Of a DNA stretch of 64,000 bases, positions 47,250-56,025 are shown piece after piece. The translations under genes were made by a program, and so were the position numbers. Source of the DNA: Arsenicicoccus sp. oral taxon 190 (GTDB lineage: Bacteria; Actinomycetota; Actinomycetes; Actinomycetales; Dermatophilaceae). The notes under the pieces are model-generated. The model made no database searches, was not told the origin of the DNA, and worked only from the letters and a program-made list of their open reading frames with translations. The DNA is taken from positions 1,488,001-1,552,000 of the forward strand of contig NZ_CP012070.1 of NCBI RefSeq assembly GCF_001189535.1, read 5' to 3'. Numbering within the stretch: the first letter of the stretch is position 1; each line of letters begins with the position of its first letter.

Positions 47250-48719
47250 ATGCAACCAATCTCGTCTCGGAGGCCGCGGGGGCTGCCTGGACGAGGCTCC
47301 TCCGAGCGCGCACACCTCCGGCTCCTCGTGGCCCTCGTCGTCGACACGCTCGTGGTCTGCCAGATCGTCTACTGGACCGCGAGCGGCGCGGCGCCCGGCG
47401 TCGCGTTCGTCGTCAGCCTCCTGGTGTCGCTGCTGGTGGCCGTCACGGCCCTGCGGCACACCCAGCCGCGGCACCGACCGCAGTGGCGCCTCATCGTCGC
47501 GGGCGCCACGGTGTGGATCGGCTCGCTCGTGGTGGTCGCGCTCCGCAGCGTCGTGACCGGGTCCCTCGGCGACTGGTCCCTCAGCGCGCTGCTCTCGCTG
47601 CTCGCCTACCTGATGACCGGGACGGGGATGGCGGGGCTTGCGCGCAAGGAGGGGATGGTGCGGGACGCGGCCGTGTGGCTGGAGTCCATCATCGGCATCG
47701 TGGGGTTCCTGCTGCTGTGGTGGATCGTCAGCGGCCCGAGCCTGCTGGCGCAGGGCATGAGCTTTCGCACCGTGGTGGCCAACCTGCTGCCGGTGGGGGA
47801 CGCCGTGCTCGTCGCCGGCGGCGTGGTGCTCCTCGGGTCGCGCACCGCTCGGGACCTGTCGTCGCGGGCGCTGGTGGGGGCCGTCATGATGGCGGTCGTG
47901 GGGGACCTGCTCTTCGGGGCCTACTCGGCCGGCCGCATCGGTGACACCCCCGCGCAGGCCGCGCCGGCGCTGTGGATGGTGGAGTTCGCACTGATCGCTC
48001 TCGGCGCCGTGCTGGCCCGTCACGACGCCGGAGCCCCGGTCTCGCACGTCTCCTCCGCGGGCATCGGCCTGCTGGTCCTGTCCCTCGTGGGCCCGGGCAC
48101 AGCGCTGGCCATCGCGCCCGTGCTCGCCGGCTGGCAGATGCCCGTCAGCACCGTGGTCCTGGTGCTGGTCGGCACGGCAGTCATGACGGTGCTCTTCGTG
48201 CACCGCCTGCTCGCGCTGGTCCGCCGCATCGAGCGGCAGTCGGCCGAGCTGGAGGCCACCGCCCGCACCGACGAGCTGACCCGGCTGCCCAACCGCCGCG
48301 CCGGCTCGCGGCTGCTCGAGGAGGCGATCGCGGAGGCGACGCAGGAGGGCAGCCCCCTCAGCCTCGCGATCGTGGACCTCGACCACTTCAAGCTCTTCAA
48401 CGACAGCTACGGACACCTGCAGGGCGACCGGCTGCTGCGCGCGGCCGGGCTCGCGTGGTCCTCGGTGCTGGGCGCCCGCGGCACCATCTACCGCTACGGC
48501 GGCGAGGAGTTCGTGGTGATCCTCCCCGGCGACGGGCCCCCCGGCGCCGAGGAGGTCCTGGCGCTGATGCGGATGGCGACCCCGAAGTCCCAGTCCTTCT
48601 CCGCCGGCATCGCCACCATGGCACCGGGCGACGACGTCGAGTCGCTCATCGGCCGGGCTGACGCCTCGCTCTACGCGGCCAAGGCCGCCGGTCGGGGTCG
48701 CACCATCGCGAGCGCCTAG
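47250..48719 (+). CDS. membrane diguanylate cyclase (GGDEF)
   Basis: 489 residues: eight or nine membrane helices in the first 320 residues, a short coiled linker (VRRIERQSAELEATA) and a GGDEF domain (DELTRLPNRRAG, YRYGGEEF, FSAGIATM). The GGEEF form is catalytically competent; no RxxD inhibitory site is seen. Different membrane part from the Tad-locus cyclases. Its TAG stop is the first part of the next gene's -10 element. Confidence 0.9.
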   Translation: MQPISSRRPRGLPGRGSSERAHLRLLVALVVDTLVVCQIVYWTASGAAPGVAFVVSLLVSLLVAVTALRHTQPRHRPQWRLIVAGATVWIGSLVVVALRSVVTGSLGDWSLSALLSLLAYLMTGTGMAGLARKEGMVRDAAVWLESIIGIVGFLLLWWIVSGPSLLAQGMSFRTVVANLLPVGDAVLVAGGVVLLGSRTARDLSSRALVGAVMMAVVGDLLFGAYSAGRIGDTPAQAAPALWMVEFALIALGAVLARHDAGAPVSHVSSAGIGLLVLSLVGPGTALAIAPVLAGWQMPVSTVVLVLVGTAVMTVLFVHRLLALVRRIERQSAELEATARTDELTRLPNRRAGSRLLEEAIAEATQEGSPLSLAIVDLDHFKLFNDSYGHLQGDRLLRAAGLAWSSVLGARGTIYRYGGEEFVVILPGDGPPGAEEVLALMRMATPKSQSFSAGIATMAPGDDVESLIGRADASLYAAKAAGRGRTIASA

Positions 48720-48722
48720 CCT
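48717..48722 (+). promoter_or_regulatory. -10 element TAGCCT, leaderless kinase-like gene
   Basis: TAGCCT lies 7 nt before the GTG at 48730 and contains the stop codon of the preceding gene. Confidence 0.5.
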
Positions 48723-48729
48723 GGCTGCC

Positions 48730-49713
48730 GTGATCACCGAGACCGAGCTGCGGGCCGCCCTCGAGCGCGAGTGGGCCTGGTGCGGCCTGTCCCGCGCCCC
48801 CGAGTGGGTGAGCCTGCTGGGCCACGGCGAGTCGTATGCCGCCTGGCACGTCGCCACCCGCGACACCGACGTCGTGGTGCGGGTCGTGCGCCGCGACGCC
48901 GCCGAGCTGCCGCGGGGCATGCGCGACGAGTTCGCCTGCCTGCAGCGGCTGCCCGACGGGATCGGGCCCGCGCCGATCGCGCTGGACGAGAGCGGCGACC
49001 GGCTCGGCATACCGGCCATGGTCGTCTCCCTGGTCGCCGGTGAGGTGCTCACCGACCCCGGCCGGTGGGACGACGCCCTGCTCGCGCGGCTCGCGCAGGT
49101 GATCGCCCGGCTCCACGCCGAGCCCTACGACCGGTGCGGTCCGCTGGACGACCCCACCCGGTCGGCGGTCAGCATCGTCGGCGCCTTCGAGGCGGGGCTC
49201 GGGTGGTGGCTGGAGCACCACCCCGAGGTGGTCGACGACCCGGAGGTGCTCGCGCTGCTGCCGCTGGTGCGGGGCTACCTGGCCGCGCGGGAGCCGTGGT
49301 TCGAGGGGGTGCGCAGGTTCGCGCTGGTGCACGGGGACCTCGTCGCCGCCAACGTCCTCGTCGAGCGCGGCGAGCCGCGCCTCGTCGACTGGGAGTGGGC
49401 CGAGATCGACGACCCGGCACGCGACCTCGGCTACCTCGGCGGCGTCCTGGCGAGCCCGGGGGTGCAGGTGCCGCTGACCCGCGCGCAGGTGGCCGGGTTC
49501 GTGCGCGCCTACCTGCAGGCCGCGCCCGCCGACGTGTACGCCGCCGAGACGGAGGAGTCGCTCCTCGCCCGGCGGGACGCGTGGGAGGTGTCCGAGACGC
49601 TGCTGTCCTCGCTGCACGACCGGCTTCTGCTGCGGCAGGGACGGGACGAGCCCGGCACCACCGAGGCCCGGGTCCGCCTCGCCACCGAGGGGCTCCGAGA
49701 GGTGTGCCGATGA
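48730..49713 (+). CDS. aminoglycoside phosphotransferase/choline kinase-like protein
   Basis: 327 residues. Protein-kinase-like APH fold: GHGESYAAWHV (nucleotide loop), VVVRVVRR (lysine position is Arg here), the Brenner motif LVHGDLVAANVLV with catalytic Asp and Asn, and VDWEWAEIDDPARDLGYL with the metal-binding Asp. Substrate unknown; the family includes sugar, choline, fructosamine and antibiotic kinases, and resistance should not be assumed. Apparently leaderless. Confidence 0.85.
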   Translation: MITETELRAALEREWAWCGLSRAPEWVSLLGHGESYAAWHVATRDTDVVVRVVRRDAAELPRGMRDEFACLQRLPDGIGPAPIALDESGDRLGIPAMVVSLVAGEVLTDPGRWDDALLARLAQVIARLHAEPYDRCGPLDDPTRSAVSIVGAFEAGLGWWLEHHPEVVDDPEVLALLPLVRGYLAAREPWFEGVRRFALVHGDLVAANVLVERGEPRLVDWEWAEIDDPARDLGYLGGVLASPGVQVPLTRAQVAGFVRAYLQAAPADVYAAETEESLLARRDAWEVSETLLSSLHDRLLLRQGRDEPGTTEARVRLATEGLREVCR

Positions 49714-49774
49714 CGCCGCAGAGCCAACCTGCGGGCACTCCCAGGCGTCTGCGCAGTGAACAGAAGGGGACGGG

Positions 49775-50926
49775 ATGGGACCGACGTCAAGGATCGTGAT
49801 CGGGCTGGTGCTGGGCGCTGCCCTGGTGGTGCCGGTGCTGGTGGGCATCGGCTGGTGGTGGCGCAGCCGGGGCCAGGGTCGGCGCGTCCGCCGGGTGGCC
49901 GTGGCCGTCGGTGTGGCGGTCGGGGTGCTCGCCTCGCAGGTCCTGGCGGTCGCCGGGGCCGCAGCCGTGGTCAACCGTGAGCTCGGTTTCTACCCGACGT
50001 GGGACGCCCTGGTGTCCGCCGCGGACGACGGCGACCCGCTCGCCGGCATGGGCGGCGGCGCCAGCAGCGGCGAGACGCTCAACCAGGCCGAGATCGCCCG
50101 GATCGCCAAGGACGGGTGGGCCCCCCACCCGGTGCAGCCCGCCGCGGGCAACGGGACCTACCGCGACTACCTGGTCAACGGCGGCAAGGCCAAGACCAAG
50201 CAGAAGGTCATCGCCTGGATGCCGCCCGGCTACGAGAAGAACGACAAGGCCAAGGACCTCCCGGTCGTCCTCGTCCTCGGCGGCGCCTACGTCACGACCG
50301 ACTTCGCGGCCAACGGCCTGCACTTCGGCGACGAGGCGGCCCAGCTGGTGCGCGACCGCAAGGTGCCGCCCTTCGTGGCGCTCTTCCCCGAGATCAACAT
50401 CAAGCTGCCCAACGACACCGAGTGCGTGGACTACCCGGGCGGCCCGCAGGCCTACTCCTGGCTCGCCCACGACGTCCCCACCTGGGCGGTCAAGACGCTC
50501 GGCGTCGCTCCGACCGGCCCCAAGTGGTCCGTCATCGGGTGGTCCCTCGGCGGCTACTGCGCGGCCAAGCTGCACGTCAACAACCCGCGCGAGTTCGGCG
50601 CCGGCGCGTCGATCCAGGGCTTCTACGCCCCCATCCCCGACGGGTCGACCGGGGCGCTGGCGCTGGACCTGGCCCGCAACCCCGAGCTGCGTCACACCAG
50701 CGACGTCGCGTGGATGCTGCAGCACCGGCCCCCGGCCAACACCAAGCTGCTGGTCATGTCCTCCCAGGCCGACCCGCAGAGCTGGCCGCAGACCTCGACC
50801 TTCCTCAACGCGACGCGCGGGATCCCGGGGATCCGGCCGCTGCTGATCGACGGTCAGGGCCACACCCTCAACTCCTGGCGCAAGACGCTGCCGACGGTGC
50901 TGCCCTACCTGCTCGGGACCAGCTGA
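49775..50926 (+). CDS. membrane-anchored esterase of the antigen 85/esterase D group
   Basis: 383 residues. Two N-terminal hydrophobic helices (VIGLVLGAALVVPVLVGIGWW; VAVAVGVAVGVLASQVLAVAG) place the catalytic domain outside. The alpha/beta-hydrolase domain has PVVLVLGGAYVTTDF, nucleophile GWSLGGYCA, ECVDYPGGPQAY and a His in IDGQGHTLNSW. It resembles the putative esterases related to mycolyltransferases but the organism need not have mycolates. RBS AAGGGG. Substrate unknown. Confidence 0.83.
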   Translation: MGPTSRIVIGLVLGAALVVPVLVGIGWWWRSRGQGRRVRRVAVAVGVAVGVLASQVLAVAGAAAVVNRELGFYPTWDALVSAADDGDPLAGMGGGASSGETLNQAEIARIAKDGWAPHPVQPAAGNGTYRDYLVNGGKAKTKQKVIAWMPPGYEKNDKAKDLPVVLVLGGAYVTTDFAANGLHFGDEAAQLVRDRKVPPFVALFPEINIKLPNDTECVDYPGGPQAYSWLAHDVPTWAVKTLGVAPTGPKWSVIGWSLGGYCAAKLHVNNPREFGAGASIQGFYAPIPDGSTGALALDLARNPELRHTSDVAWMLQHRPPANTKLLVMSSQADPQSWPQTSTFLNATRGIPGIRPLLIDGQGHTLNSWRKTLPTVLPYLLGTS

Positions 50927-51341
50927 GCGGGCGACGCCGGCACCACGGGACGTGATCAGGCGTCACTCAGAGTTGCCATGCCGGGGGCGAAACGGGCGAA
51001 GCGACCGCCGCCCGTCACCCGTCCGGCCCAGCGCTTTATCGTTTCGTTATCTTCGCTGGTCGACCCGGGTGATGGCGTCGTGACCCTGCCGTGACCTGGG
51101 AAAACACAGGGGTGTGGTCTCCCGGCGCCATGCGGCGTTCACGGACCGGTCACCCGGGACCGCCCTGGCGCGCCTTCGGACTTCCTGGACGAGGGCCCCG
51201 CCGGGCGCCGCGCTCCGTAGGCTGGGACCTGGAGCAGGGCCAGCACCCGTGAGGTCGTCCCATGGTCCGTCGCGCGCCCGGGACAGGGGCCGCGGACCTG
51301 CACCGCCAGAGTCAGCACAACCGCAGAAGGGGACCACCTCC
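50927..51341. other. long leader region before the NlpC/P60 gene
   Basis: 415 bp without a convincing gene. An AT-rich patch near 51035-51055 (TTTATCGTTTCGTTATC) is the probable promoter, leaving a leader of over 250 nt. Similar cell-wall hydrolase genes in actinobacteria often carry a ydaO c-di-AMP riboswitch here; I looked for its conserved blocks and did not find them. Several GC-rich hairpins are possible. Confidence 0.4.
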
Positions 51342-52595
51342 GTGCCTGCCAGCGCCCACCGCCGTGGTTCGACCGTGCCGACGCGCGCCACGCTCGTCGC
51401 GAGCACCGTCGCGCTGCTCACCCTCGGCCTCGCCGCACCGGCCGTGGCGGACCCGGCCCCGAGCCCCACGGCATCGGCCCCCGCGAGCCCGCCCTCCCAG
51501 GAGGAGGTGGAGGCTGCCCGGCAGGCGGCCGCCCGCCAGCTCGCCCAGGTGACCACCGCGCAGCAGGAGTATGTCGCCGCCACGCAGCGCCTCGACGCCG
51601 CACGCGCCGCCGCCGCCCTCGCCGCTGAGCAGTACAACGGCGCCAAGCTGCGCCTGGACGCCTCGACCCGCGCCTTCCAGGCCGCCGACGCCAAGGCGAA
51701 GGCCGCCGAGGCCACCCTCGCCGCCGCCAAGGTCAACCTCGGCCGGGTCGCGGCGCAGACCTACGAGTCGCGCACCCCGCTGTCGGGGCTCGAGGCGCTC
51801 GTCGCCCCGGGCGGCCCGCAGGCCGCGATGGAGCGCGCCGCCGGGCTGCGCACCCTCGGCGAGGTCCAGACCGACGTCGTCCGCAGCTCCACCGACCAGC
51901 TCGCCGTGGCCACCGAGCTGCGGCTCGCCGCCCAGCGCGCCAACGACCAGCGCAAGGCCGACGAGCAGGCCGCGCTGACCGCCCGCACCAAGGCCACCGC
52001 CGCCGAGCAGGCCGCGGCCGCCGCGGCGGAGACCACGCGCGCCGCCCAGGAGATGGCCCTCGCCCGCCTCGCCGAGCTCAACCGCACCAGCGTCGACCTC
52101 GAGCGGCGCCACCAGGACGGCCTGCTGCTCGCGGCGGACCAGCGGGCCGCCGAGGCCCGGCAGGCCGCGGCGGGGCTGGGGGGCGCGGTCCCGGCATACG
52201 TACCGGGCACCCCGACGCGGGTGGTCGCCGGCAACCCCCGGGCCCAGCAGGCCGTCGACTTCGCGATGGCGCAGCTGGGGGACTGGTACCTCTGGGGCGG
52301 CGCCGGTCCCGACCGGTGGGACTGCTCCGGCCTGACCCAGGCCGCGTGGGCGCGCGGCGGGGCGGCCATCGACCACTTCACGGGGTCGCAGTGGGCGCAG
52401 ACCGACCGGGTCCCGCTGTCCCAGCTGCAGCCGGGCGACCTGGTGTTCTTCGGACGCGACGCCGCGAGCATCCACCACGTCGGGATGTACATCGGCGGCG
52501 GCAAGATGGTCAACGCCCCGCACACCGGTGCCCAGGTGCGCGTCGAGTCGATCTACTGGTCCGACCTGCTGCCCCAGGGCGGCCGCGTCCGCTGA
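51342..52595 (+). CDS. secreted NlpC/P60 peptidoglycan endopeptidase
   Basis: 417 residues from GTG with GAAGGGG. Signal peptide (TLVASTVALLTLGLAAPAVA), a long Ala-rich coiled coil (residues ~50-270), and a C-terminal NlpC/P60 domain: DRWDCSGLTQAAW with the catalytic Cys, IHHVGMYIGGGKMVN with the catalytic His, and NAPHTGAQV. It cuts D-Glu-mDAP-type stem peptides; the coiled coil resembles the regulatory domain of RipA/RipC, which keeps the enzyme off until activated. Long leader upstream. Confidence 0.93.
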   Translation: MPASAHRRGSTVPTRATLVASTVALLTLGLAAPAVADPAPSPTASAPASPPSQEEVEAARQAAARQLAQVTTAQQEYVAATQRLDAARAAAALAAEQYNGAKLRLDASTRAFQAADAKAKAAEATLAAAKVNLGRVAAQTYESRTPLSGLEALVAPGGPQAAMERAAGLRTLGEVQTDVVRSSTDQLAVATELRLAAQRANDQRKADEQAALTARTKATAAEQAAAAAAETTRAAQEMALARLAELNRTSVDLERRHQDGLLLAADQRAAEARQAAAGLGGAVPAYVPGTPTRVVAGNPRAQQAVDFAMAQLGDWYLWGGAGPDRWDCSGLTQAAWARGGAAIDHFTGSQWAQTDRVPLSQLQPGDLVFFGRDAASIHHVGMYIGGGKMVNAPHTGAQVRVESIYWSDLLPQGGRVR

Positions 52596-52660
52596 CGCCG
52601 CACCGCTGACACCGCGCCGCGCGGACGGCCGACCCGCACCGCGCGCCGACGTCCCGCTCA

Positions 52661-52707
52661 CGCGAGAGCGCCCCGCTCCCACCAGCAGGTGGGGCGGGGC
52701 GCTCGCG
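52661..52707. terminator. bidirectional terminator
   Basis: CGC, GAGCGCCCCGC, a bulged T and CCCACC pair with GGTGGG, GCGGGGCGCTC and GCG across an AGCA loop: about 20 bp of stem between the convergent NlpC/P60 and ppa genes. Confidence 0.85.
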
Positions 52708-52722
52708 GCATACGGGCCTGGC

Positions 52723-53244
52723 TCAGTGACCGTGAGGCGCCGGCCAGCGCAGCGTGGTGACGTTGTTGTCCTTGGCGCGCTGGATCGCCTCGCGGACGAT
52801 CTCCTCGGCGCGCTCGCGGCCGGCCCAGAAGGCCCCCTCCACGGACTTGCCCGGCTCGAGGTCCTTGTAGGTCTCGAAGAAGTGCTGGATCTCCAGGCGG
52901 TCGAAGTCGCTGATGTGCTCCAGCTCGGTGATGTGCTCCTGGCGGGGGTCGCCGGCCGGGATGCACAGCAGCTTGTCGTCGCCGCCGGCCTCGTCGCGCA
53001 TGTGGAAGAGCCCGATGGGCCGCGCCCGCACCAGGCAGCCGGGGAAGGTGGGCTCGTCCAGCAGCACCAGCGCGTCCAGCGGGTCGCCGTCCTCGCCGAG
53101 GCTGTCCTCGACGTAGCCGTAGTCGGCCGGGTAGCGGGTGGACGTGAAGAGCATGCGGTCGAGGCGGATGCGGCCGGACTCGTGGTCGACCTCGTACTTG
53201 TTGCGGTTGCCCGACGGGATCTCGATGGTGACGTCCAGCTCCAC
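52723..53244 (-). CDS. ppa: inorganic pyrophosphatase
   Basis: 173 residues, GTG start with AAGGGG. Family I soluble enzyme: IEIPSGNRNKYEVD, YPADYGYVEDSLGEDGDPLDALVLL with the metal-binding Asp cluster and GDDKLLCIPAGDPR. Cytosolic; removes pyrophosphate to pull biosynthesis forward. Diverges from dacB, as in mycobacteria (Rv3627c-Rv3628). Confidence 0.97.
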   Translation of the reverse strand: MELDVTIEIPSGNRNKYEVDHESGRIRLDRMLFTSTRYPADYGYVEDSLGEDGDPLDALVLLDEPTFPGCLVRARPIGLFHMRDEAGGDDKLLCIPAGDPRQEHITELEHISDFDRLEIQHFFETYKDLEPGKSVEGAFWAGRERAEEIVREAIQRAKDNNVTTLRWPAPHGH

Positions 53245-53354
53245 TGGTGGCCCCTTTGCGTGGCTATGGGTGGCAGCGTGTGCACTCTGGCCTACGCTGC
53301 GTCTCGGTCGGTGACATGCGTTGGGACCAACCTACCGAAGGGGGAGGCTGAACC

Positions 53355-54785
53355 GTGCGACGGATGACCGTAATCACCTGCATCGCGACGCTCGGTGTGG
53401 GCCTTGCCACGTATGCCACGCTCGACGCCTACGACCGGGTCCCCGGGATCCTCACGATCGACCCTGACCCGAGCGCCGTGCCCGTCCCCGCGCCGGTCAC
53501 CGGGTCGCCCGTGGCGCGGGTGCCGGTCCCGTCCCCGACGACCCCGAGCCCGACCGCCGCGCCGCTGCCGTCTGGAGCCGGGATCAGGGCGGCCCTCGGC
53601 GCCCGGCTCACCGACCCGCGCCTGGGCGAGGTCTCCCTCACGGTCCGGGACGGTATGACGGGAGCGCACCTGCTCGACGTGGCCGCCGACACCCCGCGGA
53701 CCCCCGCCTCCACCACCAAGCTCCTCACCGCCGCCGCGGTCGTGCCGTCGCTCGGGCCGGACACCCGGCTCGCCACCAGCACCCTGCTGGCCCCGGACGG
53801 GACGCTCGTGCTCAAGGCCGGCGGGGACACCCTGCTGGGCCGTGGCGCCTCCCGGCCCGACGCGGTGGAGGGCCACGCGGGGGTGGCGACGCTGGCGGCC
53901 GACACCGCCCGGGCGCTGCGGGCCGCTGGCCGGACCGCCGTCACGCTGCGGCTGGACAGCTCCTACGCCGCCGGGCCGGACTACGCCCCCGGCTGGCCGC
54001 GCTCCTTCTTCGAGGAGGCGATCGTCGGCAAGGTCACCACGCTCGGTCTCGCCGACGGCCTCGTCGCCCCCGGCCGCCCCGGCCCGACCGACCCGGCCGA
54101 GGAGGTCGCGCAGGTGCTGCGCGACGCGCTCCGCAAGGACGGGATCACCGTGACCGGAGACCTGGCCCGCGGGACCGCGCCGGTGCCCGGGGCCACGCCG
54201 CTCGCGGCCGTCACCTCAGCGACGGTGGCCGACCAGATGGCCGTGGCGCTGCAGCGCAGCGACAACGCGCTCGCCGAGTCGTTGGCCCGCCAGGCGACGG
54301 CGCGCGCCGGGGCCGTCCCGGCGGGGCGCCCGGTCGGCTTCGGGGACGCCGCGGCGTGGGTGCAGGCCGAGCTGGCGCGGCGTGGCTACGACACGAGCGG
54401 GGTGCGCCTCGCCGACTCGAGCGGGCTCGCCGCGGGCACGACGGTGCCGGCGCGGGTGGTCGGCGACGTGGTGACCGCCGGCACCACAGGCCGCGAGCCG
54501 GCGCTCGCCCGGGTCGTGCAGGACCTGCCCGTCGCCGGGCTCTCGGGGACCCTCGGCGGCCGCTACGTGAGCGGCCCGGCCCTCCCGGGAGCGGGGGTGG
54601 TGCGGGCCAAGACGGGCACGCTGACCGGGGTCAGCTCGCTCGGGGGGACCGTCGTGGACCGCGACGGGCGCACCCTGGCCTTCGCGCTGATCGCCAACGA
54701 GGTCCCGGCCGCGACCGGCACCGAGGGGGGGCGGGCGGCGCTGGACGCGCTGGTGGCGCGGCTCGCCGGCTGCGGCTGCCGGTGA
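53355..54785 (+). CDS. dacB: D-alanyl-D-alanine carboxypeptidase/endopeptidase (PBP4 type)
   Basis: 476 residues from GTG with GGGGAGG. One N-terminal helix, Pro-rich linker, then the penicillin-binding fold: SxxK in PASTTKLL, SxN in QRSDNALAE and KTG in RAKTGTLTGVSSLGG, with the PBP4 insert between the first two. It trims stem peptides in the wall. Starts the run dacB-zincin-tilS-hpt-ftsH-fol. Confidence 0.93.
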   Translation: MRRMTVITCIATLGVGLATYATLDAYDRVPGILTIDPDPSAVPVPAPVTGSPVARVPVPSPTTPSPTAAPLPSGAGIRAALGARLTDPRLGEVSLTVRDGMTGAHLLDVAADTPRTPASTTKLLTAAAVVPSLGPDTRLATSTLLAPDGTLVLKAGGDTLLGRGASRPDAVEGHAGVATLAADTARALRAAGRTAVTLRLDSSYAAGPDYAPGWPRSFFEEAIVGKVTTLGLADGLVAPGRPGPTDPAEEVAQVLRDALRKDGITVTGDLARGTAPVPGATPLAAVTSATVADQMAVALQRSDNALAESLARQATARAGAVPAGRPVGFGDAAAWVQAELARRGYDTSGVRLADSSGLAAGTTVPARVVGDVVTAGTTGREPALARVVQDLPVAGLSGTLGGRYVSGPALPGAGVVRAKTGTLTGVSSLGGTVVDRDGRTLAFALIANEVPAATGTEGGRAALDALVARLAGCGCR

Positions 54786-54800
54786 TCACCGATGACGCCC

Positions 54801-54860
54801 TCGCCCGGAGTCGCCCGGAGTCGCCGGGAGTCGCCGGGAGTCGCCGGGAGTCGCCGGGAA
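54801..54860 (+). repeat. six tandem 10-bp repeats TCGCCGGGAG
   Basis: Exact 10-bp register: two units TCGCCCGGAG, three TCGCCGGGAG and one TCGCCGGGAA. They lie between the dacB stop (54785) and the next start (54892), so they are transcribed but not translated. Repeats once per helical turn. Confidence 0.93.
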
Positions 54861-54891
54861 CGGATCACGCCACCAAGAGGTTGAGCAGGAC

Positions 54892-56025
54892 ATGAGCCAG
54901 GACTCCAGGCAGGACCTGCACCACGGCGCCGACCGCTCCTCCGAGCCCGTCAGGCCGGTCGGGCCCGTCGGGTCCGTCGGGTCCGTCGAGCTCGTCGACT
55001 GGGACTTCGCGGCGGCCACCGCCCGTCGACTCGTCCCCCGAGGGCCCCGCGTGAGCCGCGCGGAGGCCGCCGACGCGGTGCGCGAGCTGCGGGCCGCGGC
55101 GGCGGCGTCCGCCCAGCACGTCGCCGACACCTCCCACCTGCACGCGCCGGCGAGCGCCGAGCCCGCCCGGGTCGTGGACCGCCCCGGCTGGATCGACGCC
55201 AACGTCGAGTCGCTGCGGGGCATGATCGCCCCGGTCACCGACAAGCTCCTCGCCGCCCGCCCCTCGGGGGTCGGCCCTACCGCGGCGGCCGTGGGCGGCA
55301 AGGTCACGGGCGGTGAGACCGGCGCCCTCATGGCCTTCCTCGCGAGCAAGGTCCTCGGGCAGTACGACCTCGCCCCCGGCGGCACCCCCCGCCTGCTGCT
55401 GGTCGCGCCCAACGTCGTCGAGGTGGAGCGCGAGCTCGACGTGGACCCTCGCGACTTCCGGATGTGGGTGTGCCTGCACGAGGAGACGCACCGCGTGCAG
55501 TTCACCGCCGTGCCGTGGCTGCGCCAGCACCTGCTGGACCGCACCCGCGAGCTGTCCGTCGAGCTCGTCCCCGACGCCGACCAGCTGGCCGCCCGGCTGG
55601 CCCAGATGGTCCGCAACCTGCCCGACGTGCTGCGCGAGGGCGGCAACGGCCTGTCCGACCTGGTCACCACGCCGCAGCAGCGGGAGGAGATCGCCCGGAT
55701 CACCGCCGTCATGAGCCTGCTCGAGGGCCACGCCGACGTGATCATGGACGACGTGGGCCCCGCGGTGATCCCGACCGTCGACCGCATCCGCACGACCTTC
55801 GACCAGCGCCGCGGCGGCCGGTCCTCCCTGGACCGGGTGATCCGCCGGCTGCTCGGGCTGGAGGCCAAGATGCGGCAGTACTCCGAGGGCGCGGCCTTCG
55901 TGCGCGGGGTCGTCGACACCGTCGGCATGGACGGCTTCAACCAGGTGTGGACCTCCCCGGAGACGCTGCCCACCCCCGCCGAGATCGGCGACCACCGGCT
56001 CTGGCTGCGCCGCGTGCACGGCTGA
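54892..56025 (+). CDS. zinc-dependent metalloprotease (DUF2342 family)
   Basis: 377 residues. Zincin motif HEETH in CLHEETHRVQF with a downstream EGHADVIMDD supplying the third ligand region. This is the DUF2342/F420-associated putative hydrolase conserved in actinobacteria beside dacB and tilS (Rv3626c). Substrate unknown. Residues ~20-36 (PVGPVGSVGSV) come from a 9-bp repeat. RBS is weak (AGCAGGAC). Overlaps tilS by one base (TGATG). Confidence 0.9.
   Translation: MSQDSRQDLHHGADRSSEPVRPVGPVGSVGSVELVDWDFAAATARRLVPRGPRVSRAEAADAVRELRAAAAASAQHVADTSHLHAPASAEPARVVDRPGWIDANVESLRGMIAPVTDKLLAARPSGVGPTAAAVGGKVTGGETGALMAFLASKVLGQYDLAPGGTPRLLLVAPNVVEVERELDVDPRDFRMWVCLHEETHRVQFTAVPWLRQHLLDRTRELSVELVPDADQLAARLAQMVRNLPDVLREGGNGLSDLVTTPQQREEIARITAVMSLLEGHADVIMDDVGPAVIPTVDRIRTTFDQRRGGRSSLDRVIRRLLGLEAKMRQYSEGAAFVRGVVDTVGMDGFNQVWTSPETLPTPAEIGDHRLWLRRVHG

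Noticed and set aside
48730..49713. Aminoglycoside resistance gene
   Set aside because: Only the general APH fold is visible; the family covers many substrates and there is no mobile or resistance context.
50927..51341. ydaO c-di-AMP riboswitch before the NlpC/P60 gene
   Set aside because: Expected from related genes, but the conserved blocks of that aptamer are not found.
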